From assembly GCA_033239005.1 (NCBI GenBank), contig BSQZ01000014.1:609001-673000 (forward strand): a stretch of DNA of 64,000 nt. Direction: 5' to 3'. Source of the stretch: Lamellibrachia satsuma. Its lineage: Eukaryota > Annelida > Polychaeta > Sabellida > Siboglinidae. Under the pieces are notes generated by a model. It did no database searches and had not been told where the DNA came from. It saw nothing but the letters and a program-made list of their open reading frames with translations. Positions 36,901-47,708 of this stretch are shown here, piece by piece (position 1 is the first letter of the stretch; every line of letters begins with the position of its first letter). Both the position numbers and the translations under genes were made by a program.

Positions 36901-39900
36901 AGAGTCATACAACATACAGTGTAGAGTCATACAACATACAGTGTAGAGTCATACAGCATACAGTGTAGAGTCATACAGCACAAAGCATTTATTCTAAGCT
37001 AAGGTAATCACTTTTCAAAAATTTGGGCCCACCTCAACATTGCCGCTATAACATGTCTTGTGCATGACATAGCATTCCTTCTGCAGCTGTTCACAGGTAA
37101 ACTAAGATTGGTGTTGTGTGTGACGCCAACATCGAGTCAGAAGTAGAATAAGTGATGAGAGGTAGTACAAAACAAAGACAATAAAACAAAAGTGAACAAA
37201 AACAAAGGGTGCAACTATATATACAAAAATTTGTCAACTTTACAGGATGTGGACGCTATGCAAGGGTAGCATTTCCCTGATGGCTGGTGTGGTGACACAC
37301 AAGACGTTAATTTGAACAGTAAGCAGATAAGTAATCACGCACAATGCATAATAAACGATGGAACATGCAAGTCATTAAACATGTGCATAAAAAACATTTT
37401 ATCACCTTTGTCAATACTCGAATTCGCATATCTAACTCGCTTTGAGTGTCACCATGTAGAGAATACAAGGAGCAAGGTAGCGCTCATTGCAGGCTAAAGA
37501 TGTGAATTGGAATTTTTGGAAGTTATTAAATTTTTTTAAATGTGTTTTCATGCATAACATTTATTATAATACAGCAGTGTGTGTGTGACTCTGTCTGTTC
37601 AGTCATATCTCCGTTAGTTTCACACGTGTGGGGCTGAAATTTTGTGGGCGTGCCCGGATGGTTCTTACATTAAAACATATTTGAAATTCCCCGGGAGGTG
37701 GGTATTACGTGAAGGAACCAAAGTGGATGTTTGATGTAAATTATGTAACTCAAAACAATAGTTGCATGCAATTATTACCAACACTATGCGTGTTTCAATC
37801 ATTGGCATAGTTAAGTGATCTACGACGTCAAACGTCTACTGAATGCTCTGGGAAACTAGCAGTTGTACATGATTTTTGTGGTGCAAAGACGTCATCGTTA
37901 TTGCATTACCAAAACTTGACTGGGTAGTGCAAGGAGTCATAAGACTTGACTGGGAAGTGCAAGGAGTCATAAGACTTGACTGGGTAGTGCAAGGAGTGAT
38001 AAGCTCTTGCCTTTTTTCCCATACAACGCCGGCCAAGTGGGCTAGTGCTTAATAATTTACATATTCAACAAGATTGAACAACATTGCCATCCCAGATGGC
38101 AAGTGGACAAGGAAGCCATTATTGAGAGTCCAACATTTTTCATCTATATGTAACCCGCCTTCCTGAGATACGTGTCAACCTTGTTTTTAAACATATTCAC
38201 ATTACTAGCAGTTACAATATCCAAACTACACTTATCCTTCTCTATTGTTACTTCATGTCCTCTAGTTCTACTATCTTTCTTGAGTGAGAAAAATATTTCT
38301 ATCAATATTTCCATACCCATTTAATATCTTAAAAACTTGATCTCCTCTTAACCTCCTTTTTCTCTAGGGTTGCTAAACCACATTCTTTTAAGCATATCTA
38401 TATCCATCTTACGATATTATGGTCTTCATGGTTGTATATAGTATTCTAAATGAGGCTTAACTATTGTTTTATACAGAGGTATAGTTAGATTTTGTCCTTG
38501 TATGTTATGTTTCTCCTAATCAACCCATGAATTTGATTACCCTTTGAAGCTACAATACCACACTGCTCTGAAACTTTCATATCAGCGCTTATTGTTACTT
38601 CTAAGTCCTTTTCTTTTACAGTAGTACCTAGAACAGTATGTCACATTTTGAAATTTTACATACAAGTTCCCATGTCCTGTACGTAGGTATTTACATTTGC
38701 CAAAATTTAATAGCATCTGCCATTTTTGAGACCATTTAACTAATTTGTCTAGATCACTTTGTAAATGTTGTTTATCACCATCATTGTTAACCTTTCTAAA
38801 CAGTTTTGTATCATCCGCAAATTTCAGTACATTGCTTGTTATATTATCGTCCAAGGCATTGAGATATATTAAACATAATAAAGGTCCTAATACTGATCCT
38901 TGTGGTACCACACTCAAAACTGATTTCCAGTTTGAAACCTCCTCATATACTACAGTCGAACCTCGCGTTATGGTCACCCTGAGACAGTCCCAAAGTATTA
39001 CCACAACAGTAAAGTATAGGACATTTAGTTCCGCTAATGTGGTCACCTCGCAATTCAAGTCATTTTGACCCAGTCCTGAGGGTGACCTTAATAGTGAGGT
39101 TCGACTGTACAACACGCTGTCTTCTGTCAGTCAGCCATTGTTCTATACAACCGGTTATGCCATCCCCGTTACCATGGACTTTTAATTTAATTAAATAGTA
39201 ATCTTTGATGTGGCACTTTGTTAAAGGCTTTCTGAAAATCTAAGTAGATAATATCTTCTGGTGATCCTTTGTCTATCCACTTAGTGATTTCTTCCTAAAA
39301 AATAACATATTTGTTAAGCATGATCTCGCTTTTAGGGAATCCATGTTGAGATGGATTTAATAAGTTATGCCTAAAAAGGAAGTCCACCATAATATGGTCT
39401 TTGATTAACCTTTCTAATAATTTAAAAATCACTGGTGTTACACTCACTAGTCTGTAATTCTCTGATTATTTTCTCGAACCCTTTTTAAATAATGGTATGA
39501 TGTTTGCTTCTTTCCATTCAAAAGGAACCACTACCTCTTTTAATGACAAGTTGAACACTCTTGCAAGTGGTATACTAACTTGTTCTACTGTTTCCATCAG
39601 TAGTTTTGAAGGAATTCCAATTATCTATACTCTCCAATAGATCTTTTGTAAATGACACTTTGCATATTAGTTGTTCATTTAGTCCCTCCTGGTAGTCGTC
39701 TTGAACAATTTAGTCCCTCCTGGTTGTGGTCTTGAACAATTTAGTCCCTCCTGGTAGTCGTCTTGAACAATTTAGTCCCTCCTGGTAGTCGTCTTGAACA
39801 ATTTAGTCCCTCCTGGTAGTCGTCTTGAACAATTTAGTCCCTCCTGGTAGTCGTCTTGAACAATTTAGTCCCTCCTGGTAGTCGTCTTGAACAATTTAGT

Positions 39901-42900
39901 CCCTCCTGGTAGTCGTCTTGAACAATTTAGTCCCTCCTGGTAGTCCTTGAACAATTAGTCCTCCTGGAGTCGCCTGAACAATTTAGTCCCTCCTGGTAGT
40001 CGCCTTGAACAATTTAGTCCCTCCTGGTAGTCGCTTGAACAATTTGTCCTTGTAGTCGCCTTGAACAATTTAGTCCCTCCTGGTAGTCCCTCGTGGTAGT
40101 GCTTGAACAATTTAGTCCTCCTGGTAGTCGCTTGAACAATTTAGTCCCTCCTGGTAGTCCTTTGAACAATTTAGTCCCTCCTGGTAGTCTTGAACAATTT
40201 AGTCCCTCCTGGTTGTGGTCTTGAACAATTTAGTCCCTCCTGGTAGTGGTCTTGAACAATTTAGTCCCTCCTGGTAGTGGTCTTGAACAATTTAGTCCCT
40301 CCTGGTAGTCGTCTTGAACAATTTAGTCCCTCCTGGTAGTCGTCTTGAACAATTTAGTCCCTCCTGGTAGTCGTCTTGAACAATTTAGTCCCTCCTGGTA
40401 GTGGTCTTGAACAATTTAGTCCCTCCTGGTAGTGATCTTGAACAATTTAGTCCCTCCTGGTAGTGGTCTTGAACAATTTAGTCCCTCCTGGTAGTGGTCT
40501 TGAACAATTTAGTCCCTCCTGGTAGTGGTCTTGAACAATTTCAGAAAAGTTGTTTGATTTCATACTACAGCAAGTCATGGCATCCAGTTTGAGTTTGGAC
40601 AAGATGTAATTGAAACTTTTAGACATATATGAGACACTACCTTGAAGGGCTTGATCAAAGAGTATTTTCTAACTGGTGTTATTGCATTTTAAGCAGCTCT
40701 GCATAAATCACACCATTCGATTCATAATCTGATTTGAATTGGTAAACAATCTGCTTAAAGTGGCACCATATTACAGTGAGTGCAAACTGGTAGATTGAAC
40801 AGTTTTCTGATACCTTTGCACCATGTAGTATAAAACTCCTCAACACATTTGTCTTGTAAGTTCCACAGACATATACCATAGAAAGATGTACAGTACAACA
40901 TAATTGAAACTTTGTGCTTATAATGCAAAACCCAAAATTCACAGATAATGCATTTACACGCCATATATCTTTAGCCATAGCCTGGTGAGTGCCAGGACCA
41001 ATAATGTGGCTTACATGCAACCCATTTTACTGTTTCACTTGTATAGCATCAAAGTAAAATGGGCAGTCGGTACTACTTCCATATTTAATAGGATGACATT
41101 TTGATGAGTTAAATTGTAAATCATATTCATATGCAAATTCTAGACATATATCACACATTTTGTTCAGAGCATATATTGATGGAGCTACTAGAGATATATC
41201 ATCAGCAGAGCCCATTGCACCATAGTACTTATAATCATACAACTGAATCCAGACATGCATACCCAGATAGCAAGACCATGTTGGCCCAACGTTGGACCAA
41301 CTATGGTACCGTTGACATACCGTTGGTGTTGGGTGAACATCATTGGGCCAACGTTGGTCCAATGCTATGCAATCAACAGTCTTCAGGTCAACCAAATGTA
41401 ATGTGCCAACGTTGGTTCAATGACTGGCCTGAGACATACATTATATAATATTTATTAATTCGACATTTACATATGACAACGTTGGGCCAACCACACTTGG
41501 CGATGATATGTATATTTAAATAACCCCTACCACATATTGACCCACATATAATTATTATATATAGGAACATATATATAGGAACAACAGAAATTATATAGAA
41601 GGGTAGGATGGTGATGAAACAGGCAGGTGGCTAACATCACTTCCCTTGAGGGACTGTGACAGGGTGATGGCTGGACCCTTTATCAGATGTTTGCAGTAGA
41701 TAAGCCTGGTGGTCATTAATCTTAATGCAGGATTAATGACCACTGATTCTTTGGAGTCACCAATTTCATAAACAAGACATCACAACCTGACACCTTCTCT
41801 TGAGGGAAACCTAGCTATCAATTCAAATCATTTACAGCTAGAGAGGGATGATCCAGAGGTTGGTGGGAATTATGGGTGGTACCCATTGGCTAATTCATCT
41901 TTCCTGGAGTCTGTCAAAAGGTAACCTAAGTTTAGGTAGAGAGGAGACTCTGAGAGTTGTGGAGTGGCAGGAGTGATTGCCTAGGAGTAGTTGGTGTGTA
42001 ATCAGACAGTGTGGTAACTGGCCAGGGAGTATGTCAGATAGTGTTATGGTAGTTGAGGTTTATTGTTAGCTGTTTAAAGTTAGGGGTGTACCAGATAAGA
42101 TAAGTTAAATGTTTCATTGTCTGTTGGTTTAATGTTTGGAATGTGTTATTAGTACTGTAAATAAAAGATTGTTATTGTAGTAAACTCAATTTGGTTGTTA
42201 GCCTATTCTTAATTGGTACCCTCCCTCATTGTCGCATTAATAGAGATTATCTCTATGACAAATATCTTCTACCATAATGTTTAATTAGTTTTTTTTATTT
42301 ACTATGCTCCTTCCATTTAAACACGCACATTTATGACCAGCTTCAGAAATGTTTGTATATTCTGTAGTTCAGTATATATGCATTGTGCATGGTTACTGTA
42401 CATATTGCATATTTAATAACGGTGAAATTGAGGTGGGCCCGGATTCTAGAAAAGTACCAAGGTAAACTTTTACCAACCTTTGAAGCTTAATTTGAATTGG
42501 GACGATCGGGACTGTAGTAGTCTCGCTTATCCGACTCTCGCTCGCCTTCTGAATTCGTCGAGAAGAGAGTCTGGCCACAGAAGTGTGATCTCGTTGTTAC
42601 CCACTGTCACCATTCCAATTTGTGTAGGTGTTCCCATGAAGCGTCAGCAGCTAATCGGCATTATTATCGGGATTCTATTAAAACATTTTTTCTGATTTTT
42701 GACAGTTGTGTCAATAATCTCAATATAATTAAAGTTAATTTGAATTGCATTGTATAAACTGATAAAAAAATTACTCTTATTGTATGAATTAGCCAAATTT
42801 AGATTATACTGACCCAACTGTCCGACAGAAAAGTTAAATCAGGCAAAAAAAAATTTTAGTGACATAGACCACCATGGCATAGGAATATAGTGTATCATAA

Positions 42901-43722
42901 TATAATGACGCCGATTGGCTGCTGCTGGCGCTTCATGGGAACGCCTACATACGACGGAGTGGCGACAGTGAGTAACAACAAGACCACGCTCCTGCGGCCA
43001 GACTCTCTTCTCGGCGAAATCAGAAGGCGAGCGAGACGCTGAGAGGGTTCAGCCTCCTGTTACGTGTCCCATTGGCGACCATGTTAACGTTTTGCATGAT
43101 TATAAGAAAACGGGACCATCAAAAATTCTGAAACTTCTTACCTGCCGTTGCCATCATCTCATTGACATGCTGATCGAGTTTAGTCAAAGTCTCGTACTTG
43201 TAACTCATTTAAAATGCCTGAAAGTGCCATACCCGTCAATTTTTACCATTTTTTGCATGAATAACTACGCACACGTGCCTTGTTGCGAAAAAATTATCAA
43301 AAATCCTTCCGCCTATTGAAATCATCTAAAAATCTACAGTTACACTGCCAACATGTTCTACCAGCAAACTTGCCAATGTGCTTGGCTCAAATGCAGTTAT
43401 GTCAGATGATATGATTTAAAAAAAATAACATATCTAAAATTACTGTGCCCTACATTCGTAACGTAACACACACCAGGAAGTCTAACTGAGGCATGATCCC
43501 GAGAGTCGGATAAGCGAGAGTGTAACGTGTAGGCGTTAACCACTGCACTGACTGAGCGATAGTAGGATACCCACCAAGCACCACGTCGCGTTTGCTGCCA
43601 TCGTACAGACTTTCGCATACACTAACAACATAATCACTGAAACTACCATCCGGTATGTGTGCGTTGTCCGCTATGAGTTGCAGTCCTTCTAAAACATCAG
43701 TTGACAGAGACAGCTCCATCAT
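27931..43722 (-). CDS. COMMD3: COMM domain-containing protein 3
   Basis: Eight exons on the minus strand, all with AG/GT borders and matching phases: 43722-43575, 35520-35409, 34710-34647, 34192-34158, 33390-33330, 32457-32401, 29415-29356, 27990-27931 (stop 27933-27931). The product is 197-198 residues; two ATGs (43722, 43719) precede ELSLSTDVLEG, and the human protein begins MELS and has 195 residues. The N-terminal helical domain includes LSSVDPAVLKEAYSAV and LLEDVKFSPDRIALF. The COMM domain includes NIVDVDWRVDYCLK, NNQIDRVNEPTFLISLKT, VQLACTQEQLQ and DLVTKLRDACKSLER. COMMD proteins form the ring of the Commander complex that works in endosomal recycling. Exon identity rests on family residues in every exon. 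Introns 1, 2, 3 and 6 carry most of the repeats and transposons of the 28-43 kb region. Confidence 0.96.
29148..29235. repeat. dispersed repeat, copy 2
   Basis: Same sequence as 27159-27245 in the same orientation (ctcaggagacccaagcgcgg, cagcgcaccaaaacaaaagg, ggttaag). It sits in COMMD3 intron 7. Confidence 0.7.
29517..30198. repeat. 69-bp minisatellite with a palindromic TATA motif, about 10 units
   Basis: Each unit holds CCCTTTATAAAGGG, a perfect 14-bp palindrome containing TATAAA, followed by gtgaggctagttcatgtact, gctgcaccgccccagctgtt, atccctttcct. It lies in COMMD3 intron 6 (32400-29416). The open frames across it are repeat only. Confidence 0.95.
30232..30540 (-). mobile_element. 3'-terminal LINE ORF fragment
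   Basis: The minus strand encodes MTDRRRMSDLREEIGMQFSR, then WAGHLVRMEE and GRLRLRWEDCV, a pattern typical of the C-terminus of many LINE reverse transcriptases. It continues upstream (toward 30540) into GLETVALTE, where the 53-bp array begins. Confidence 0.7.
30541..31938. repeat. 53-bp minisatellite grown from a LINE ORF, about 26 units
   Basis: The unit is acacaagctctgtcagtgcc, accgtctcaagaccacacag, gcatgctggcatt with small variants (cgtc/catc, cacac/catac/cacaa). Read on the minus strand a unit gives the GLETVALTE segment that joins in frame to the LINE fragment at 30232-30540. The array lies in COMMD3 intron 6. Confidence 0.93.
33588..33955 (-). mobile_element. CR1-type LINE 3' fragment
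   Basis: Minus-strand sequence corresponds to the last ~120 codons of the CR1-type ORF (segments like TRGL..LDIR, RLREINF, ELRDLKNA), with several frame breaks. It lies in COMMD3 intron 4 between exons 34158 and 33390. Confidence 0.75.
34915..35217. repeat. 30-35-bp minisatellite, about 9 units
   Basis: Units gtgcacaaatatatacaatg, atatcatatgatgtt occur with and without a 5-bp 'gatgt' segment. They lie in COMMD3 intron 2 side of exon 3 (34711-35408). Confidence 0.93.
36298..36980. repeat. 22-bp minisatellite, about 31 units
   Basis: The unit is gtagagtcatacagcataca plus gt, with variants (cggcat, catcataccat, cagcctac). It lies in COMMD3 intron 1 (35521-43574). Confidence 0.95.
37908..38008. 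repeat. 30-bp tandem repeat, 3 units
   Basis: cttgactgggtagtgcaagg plus agtcataaga repeated three times, in COMMD3 intron 1. Confidence 0.85.
38060..39640 (-). mobile_element. CR1-type LINE, 3' half, decayed
   Basis: Minus-strand order: the 3' end at ~38065 (short ttgttcaatcttg-like tail repeats after the conserved CATCTGGGA), the ORF C-terminus, the RT palm (FADDTKLFRKVNNDGDKQ, WQMLLNFGKCKYLRTGHGN, VPQGSVLGPLLCLIYLN), then the upstream RT region to ~39640 with frameshifts. It belongs to the same family as LINEs B, D and E. A MITE interrupts it at 38953-39107. It lies in COMMD3 intron 1. Confidence 0.88.
38953..39107. mobile_element. pogo/Tigger-like MITE (155 bp) nested in a LINE
   Basis: TA at 38951-38952 and 39108-39109 flank ends CAGTCGAACCTCGCGTTATG (left) and CAGTCGAACCTCACTATTAA (right, read inward), both followed by GGTCACC. 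Removing the element rejoins the LINE sequence (..gaaacctcctcatatac / caacacgctgtcttctgtc). It has no ORF. Confidence 0.88.
39670..40541. repeat. 31-bp minisatellite, about 28 units
   Basis: The unit is agtccctcctggtagtcgtc plus ttgaacaattt. A middle block (39940-40190) carries many 1-4-bp deletions, unlike the clean flanks. It starts at the end of the LINE fragment in COMMD3 intron 1. Confidence 0.95.
41270..41495. repeat. cluster of CCAACGTTGG-type palindromes
   Basis: Motifs cccaacgttggaccaact, gggccaacgttggtcca, gccaacgttggttcaa and acaacgttgggccaacc recur within ~220 bp, interspersed with accgttgac/accgttggtg. The pattern looks like a dispersed element, but no clear termini were seen. 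Confidence 0.6.
41655..42236 (+). mobile_element. probable solo LTR (Ty3/gypsy-like), 582 bp
   Basis: It begins TGTGACAGGGTGATGG and ends CATTGTCGCA. The termini form a short imperfect inverted repeat (TGTGACA / TGCGACA) with TG..CA borders. A polyadenylation hexamer AATAAA at 42160-42165 lies ~70 bp before the 3' end, as in an LTR R region. No 5-bp target duplication is visible (gggac / ttaat), and no internal retroelement genes adjoin it. It lies in COMMD3 intron 1. Confidence 0.55.
42519..43522. mobile_element. foldback or MITE-like inverted repeat
   Basis: Outer 20-bp ends tctcgcttatccgactctcg (42521-42540) and its inverse at 43501-43520 bound the unit. Inside, two arms of ~130 bp (42541-42668 and inverted 42901-43034) share segments such as ctcgccttctga, agagagtctggcc and gttcccatgaagcg. 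The ends resemble pogo-type termini. No ORF is present. It is in COMMD3 intron 1, 50 bp from exon 1. Confidence 0.6.
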
Positions 43723-43859
43723 CACGGGACCATTTTCCTTGTTGTTACAGAATGATAAACGTTATTACGCCATGTGTTTCTTTCTTATTGTAGTGTGCTC
43801 GAGCACTTACACTTACAAAATTAATAATGAGCATTTGTAAGGCTAGAGATAAACCTTTT

Positions 43860-46800
43860 ATAATTTGCCCATATTTTAACCCAATTTTTATCTATTCTAT
43901 TTTTTAAAACGTTAGTAGAGAGTGCAGATATAATATCGTTGGACAAGGAATATCATATATCTACCACTCTTTGACTGAAAAATCGGTGTCTGCATAGTTT
44001 CATATATTGTTGTCTGTTTAATTTTTGACTGAGGCCTTTGAGGTTATTTATATTAATGTTAAAAAACTGATCTGGGTCTATGTTATCTTTCCCAGTTAAC
44101 AACTTAAAAGTTTCAATTTCTTCTCCTCGTAATCTCCGTTCTTCGAGTCTATAAAGTTTTAGTTGTGTTAATTTTTCCTCATTTGTAAATTCCTTTAATC
44201 CTATTACCAGTTTTGTTGCCCTGCGTTGTACTTTCTCAAGCATTAAAATTTCTTTTGCATAATAAGGTGACCATGTCTGTACACAATATTCTAGATGTGG
44301 TCTAATATATGTATTATAAACAATGTTGAACGTTTCTCTATCAAAGTGAATAAATGCTCTCTTTACTGAACGCAAAACCACCATAGGTTGTTGCAACAAC
44401 TTGTTTCTCTTATTTCAAATGATTTGAAATCCAGACACCTAGATCCTTCTCTTGAACTGTTTCTGCTAAAACGATATTGTTATTTTCAGCTGTCATGGTG
44501 TACTGGAATTTTGGATTGTCTTTGCCTATGTGCATCCTTTTACATTTACTTGTGTTGAATGTTAGGCACCATTTGTTTTTAATGTTCTGAATATTTTGGT
44601 GTCATCAGCAAACATTTTTGCATTACTATTTACTGTCTCTGGTATATCATTTACATAAATTATAAAGAGAATAGGTCACAATAGTGATCCTTGCAGAACC
44701 CTGTTAATGACATCAACCCATTCAGAATATTCACTTCTTACCATAAATCGCATTTTTTCTATCTGATACAAAAATCAGCTCTCATTCTAAAACTTTACCT
44801 TGCATTCCATAGGCAGATAGTTTCTGCAACAATCTCTTTTTTGGGACTTTGTCAAATGCCTTTTGAAAATGCAACAAAATAACATCAATACTATGTCCCT
44901 GATTCACATCTTTTGTTAAACTTTCAAAAGTTTCTAACAAATTTGTTAGGCAAGAACGACCCTTTGTAAAGCTATGTTGGTTTGGGGTATTTAAATTGTT
45001 TTCTAATAAATGTTTTAACATTGCATCCTTCACACAAGATTCCATCAGTTTACTGGCTAGACAAGTTAAACTCACTGGGATCCCTTCTTATAAATTGGAG
45101 AAATGTTTGCCAATTTCCAATCTAATGGTACTACACCACTAAACAATGATTCCATGAATATTAGAAACAATGGATTAGCTAAAGTTTCAGCACGATCCTT
45201 CAATATCTTTGGATGTATGCTGTCTGGACCACAAGCCTTGTCTTCTTTTAACTGCTGTAACTGTATAAATATATCTAGCTCAGTAAATGTGATTTTGTTT
45301 AAAACCTTGTTTTCTGGAATTCTGTTTTCAATTTCTGGTAAAATATTATCACCATCACTATCTTCTTACATAACTATAGAAAAGTTTTGGTTTGTCTTTC
45401 ATTCTCTTCAAAAACTTCGTTTCGTACTCCCTTTGTGCTTTTTTCCGGATACTATTGTTTTTATTTCTTTACCTTTTATATTCTTCATGTTCTTTGTTCC
45501 TACCAGTTTTTTCATACCTTTTCCAAAGTTGAATCTGTTTCTTTACCGATCTATATACTCTCTTAGTTTGCCAAGGGGCTTTAGGGTTTGGCTTCTTCAT
45601 TTCCCTTAATGGCACATTTTTTTCAGTTCCTCTTCAATTTTTAACTTAAAGTATTTCCATCTCACATTTACTCCTTTTGTTTCCATTTCTTCTTCCCACT
45701 TAATATTATGAAAGGCTGCATTCATAGCTGCCACATTCACTTTCCAGTAATCATATATTTTCCCACCATATACTCTTCTATCTATAGCTGAGTATGTAAT
45801 TAAGATCCACACCAATCCAACATGATTACTTTCCCCAGTGGAGCAATAGATTATAGGTTCTCAATCATATAATTCTTGTTTGTGAAATTTAAATCTAATA
45901 TTGACAGTTCATTTCCTTCCCTAAATCTTGTGTTAAAATCAACATGTTTTTTCAGGAATAAGTCCTGTGTTACTTAAAAAAAATAGCTGGAAGTGAATTA
46001 TCACCAGCTTTCAACAAACTGTTCTTCCAGTTAATTTCAAGGAAATTGAAGTCCCCAAAAATCAGTAGGTGAGACGTACCGTGTTTCTCGACTGCTTTGT
46101 TCATTAAACTAATAAACAACTTGGTATTTTGTTCAGTTGAGCCCATACTCTTATATATGCACCCTACTAGTAATTTGTCCCTCTTATTTAGTGTGATTAT
46201 ACTCCATATGGACGATACAAAATCTGTGGTGTTTAGTTCTGTACATGGTACTGACTGTAAGCCATTCTCAATATAGAGAATGACCCCTCTTCCACGATCA
46301 TCTCTGTATGGGATAAACCCTTCCAGATTAATATCACCTTCACTTTTACCTTCGCTACAGGATTGTGTAATACCAATAACTTTAGGCTTCAGTACTGTTA
46401 CCACCTCTCTAAATTCATCCATTTTATTATTTAAACTCTGTGAATTTGTATAGTAACAATCAAATAAATAATCTTTTGTGTCCAGAAATGCAGTGTGCTT
46501 TGTTTGTGCTAGTGCTTTGTTTGTGCTAGTGCTTTGTTTGTGCTAGTGCTTTGTTTGTGCTAGTGCTTTGTTTGTGCTAGTGCTTTGTTTGTGCTAGTGC
46601 TTTGTTTGTGCTAGTGCTTATGCTTTCTTTTTGTTTATTTTGCTGAGTGCTTACAACTTCTCCCCATTCAGGGGTAACAGCACATGACTAGCTTTTTGTC
46701 ACCTGCCTTTTTCAAGCTGTTGCTACATCTCCCTTTTCTCTAGTTTCTGCTTGAGCTTGTGCGCCTGTCTCCTTCTTGTTCTGGGTCTGATTTGCTTTCT

Positions 46801-47500
46801 CATGGACACCCCTCATGTAGTTTTGTCCCTTAGTTCCATCTCTGCGCTTCACTAAACATAAGATCTGTCTGACCCCCTTCTTTCCTCTCTATCAGTTCCT
46901 TTTGTAACTCCCTATGCTTTTCCCTCTCCTTAATTGTTTTATCTGGTGCTAGGTAGATGTTCCTGGCATTTCTTAGTAGTTATGCTTTGCTTAACACTTT
47001 CCTTAGAGTTTGTGCATCATTAAGTTTCAGCAATATTGGCCTTGGCTCATTGCATGTGCCAAGCCTAGTTATTTCCTCTACTTTGGCTTCTTTCACTCAT
47101 TTGGTCCTTCTAGCTTCTCTGGTACATTGTAGAGAATGACATTGTTCTGTCTTTTTTCTTTTTCCTTCTGTTCCTCTTTCATGTCATCAAGTTTCATGTC
47201 GATAACCCTGTCCATGGTATTTTCGACCTTCCCTATTTTCTCACTGATCTGCTCTACTGATTCCTTTACTGCACCCACATCTGTCTCTGTTTTGTTTAAT
47301 GTTGACATGTTTTCAACAGTGCTTTCAACGTTCATTAGTCTTTCATTCATGTCTGACTGTTTAGTCCTCACATTGTTGAAAAATCTTGATGTTATCCCAA
47401 CCATCGGTTGGCATTTAATTAAAAAAACATCAGATTGTTGTTTTTATTTTTAGTTGATTACTGCTTTGTATTCTGATTCTGCATTATTTCTTCTAGTGTT
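43860..47500 (-). mobile_element. nearly full-length LINE (LINE C), decayed
   Basis: On the minus strand: ORF1 at 47404-~46850 with a coiled coil (ESVEQISEKIGKVENTMDRV) and an RRM-like start (RQNNVILYNVPE, then LLRNARNIYLAPDKT). An APE-type endonuclease spans 46422-45970 (LVGCIYKS, LLIFGDFNF..INW). The RT includes KGRSCLTNLLETFESLTKDV and LLHFQKAFDKVPKKRLL at 45075-44782. The C-terminal region is at 44399-43953 (YNTYIRPHLEYCVQTWSPYY, RRATKLV, RFFSQRVVDI). Frameshifts and stops break every domain. It differs from LINEs B/D/E and belongs to another CR1/L2-related family. It fills the space between COMMD3 and the BTB gene. Confidence 0.85.
46497..46621. repeat. 17-bp minisatellite, 7 units, inside LINE C
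   Basis: tgctttgtttgtgctag is repeated with almost no variation, between the ORF1 and endonuclease parts of LINE C. Confidence 0.95.
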
Positions 47501-47614
47501 AAAAGTTATGGAGACAAATATGGAACTGGTCTGAACCATGCGCCACCTAACGACCACGCACCACCACTTGGTAGTCATAATAGAGGAGGGAAGATAAGGA
47601 AGAGAAGATAAGAG

Positions 47615-47708
47615 AAGATAACAGAACAGAACAGAACAGAACAGAGCAGAGCAGAGCAGAGCAGAGCAGAGCAGAGCAGAGCAGAACAGAACAGAACAGA
47701 ACAGAACA
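47615..47708. repeat. 5-bp microsatellite (ACAGA/GCAGA)n
   Basis: Pure pentamers run in three blocks, ACAGA, then GCAGA, then ACAGA again. Confidence 0.93.
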
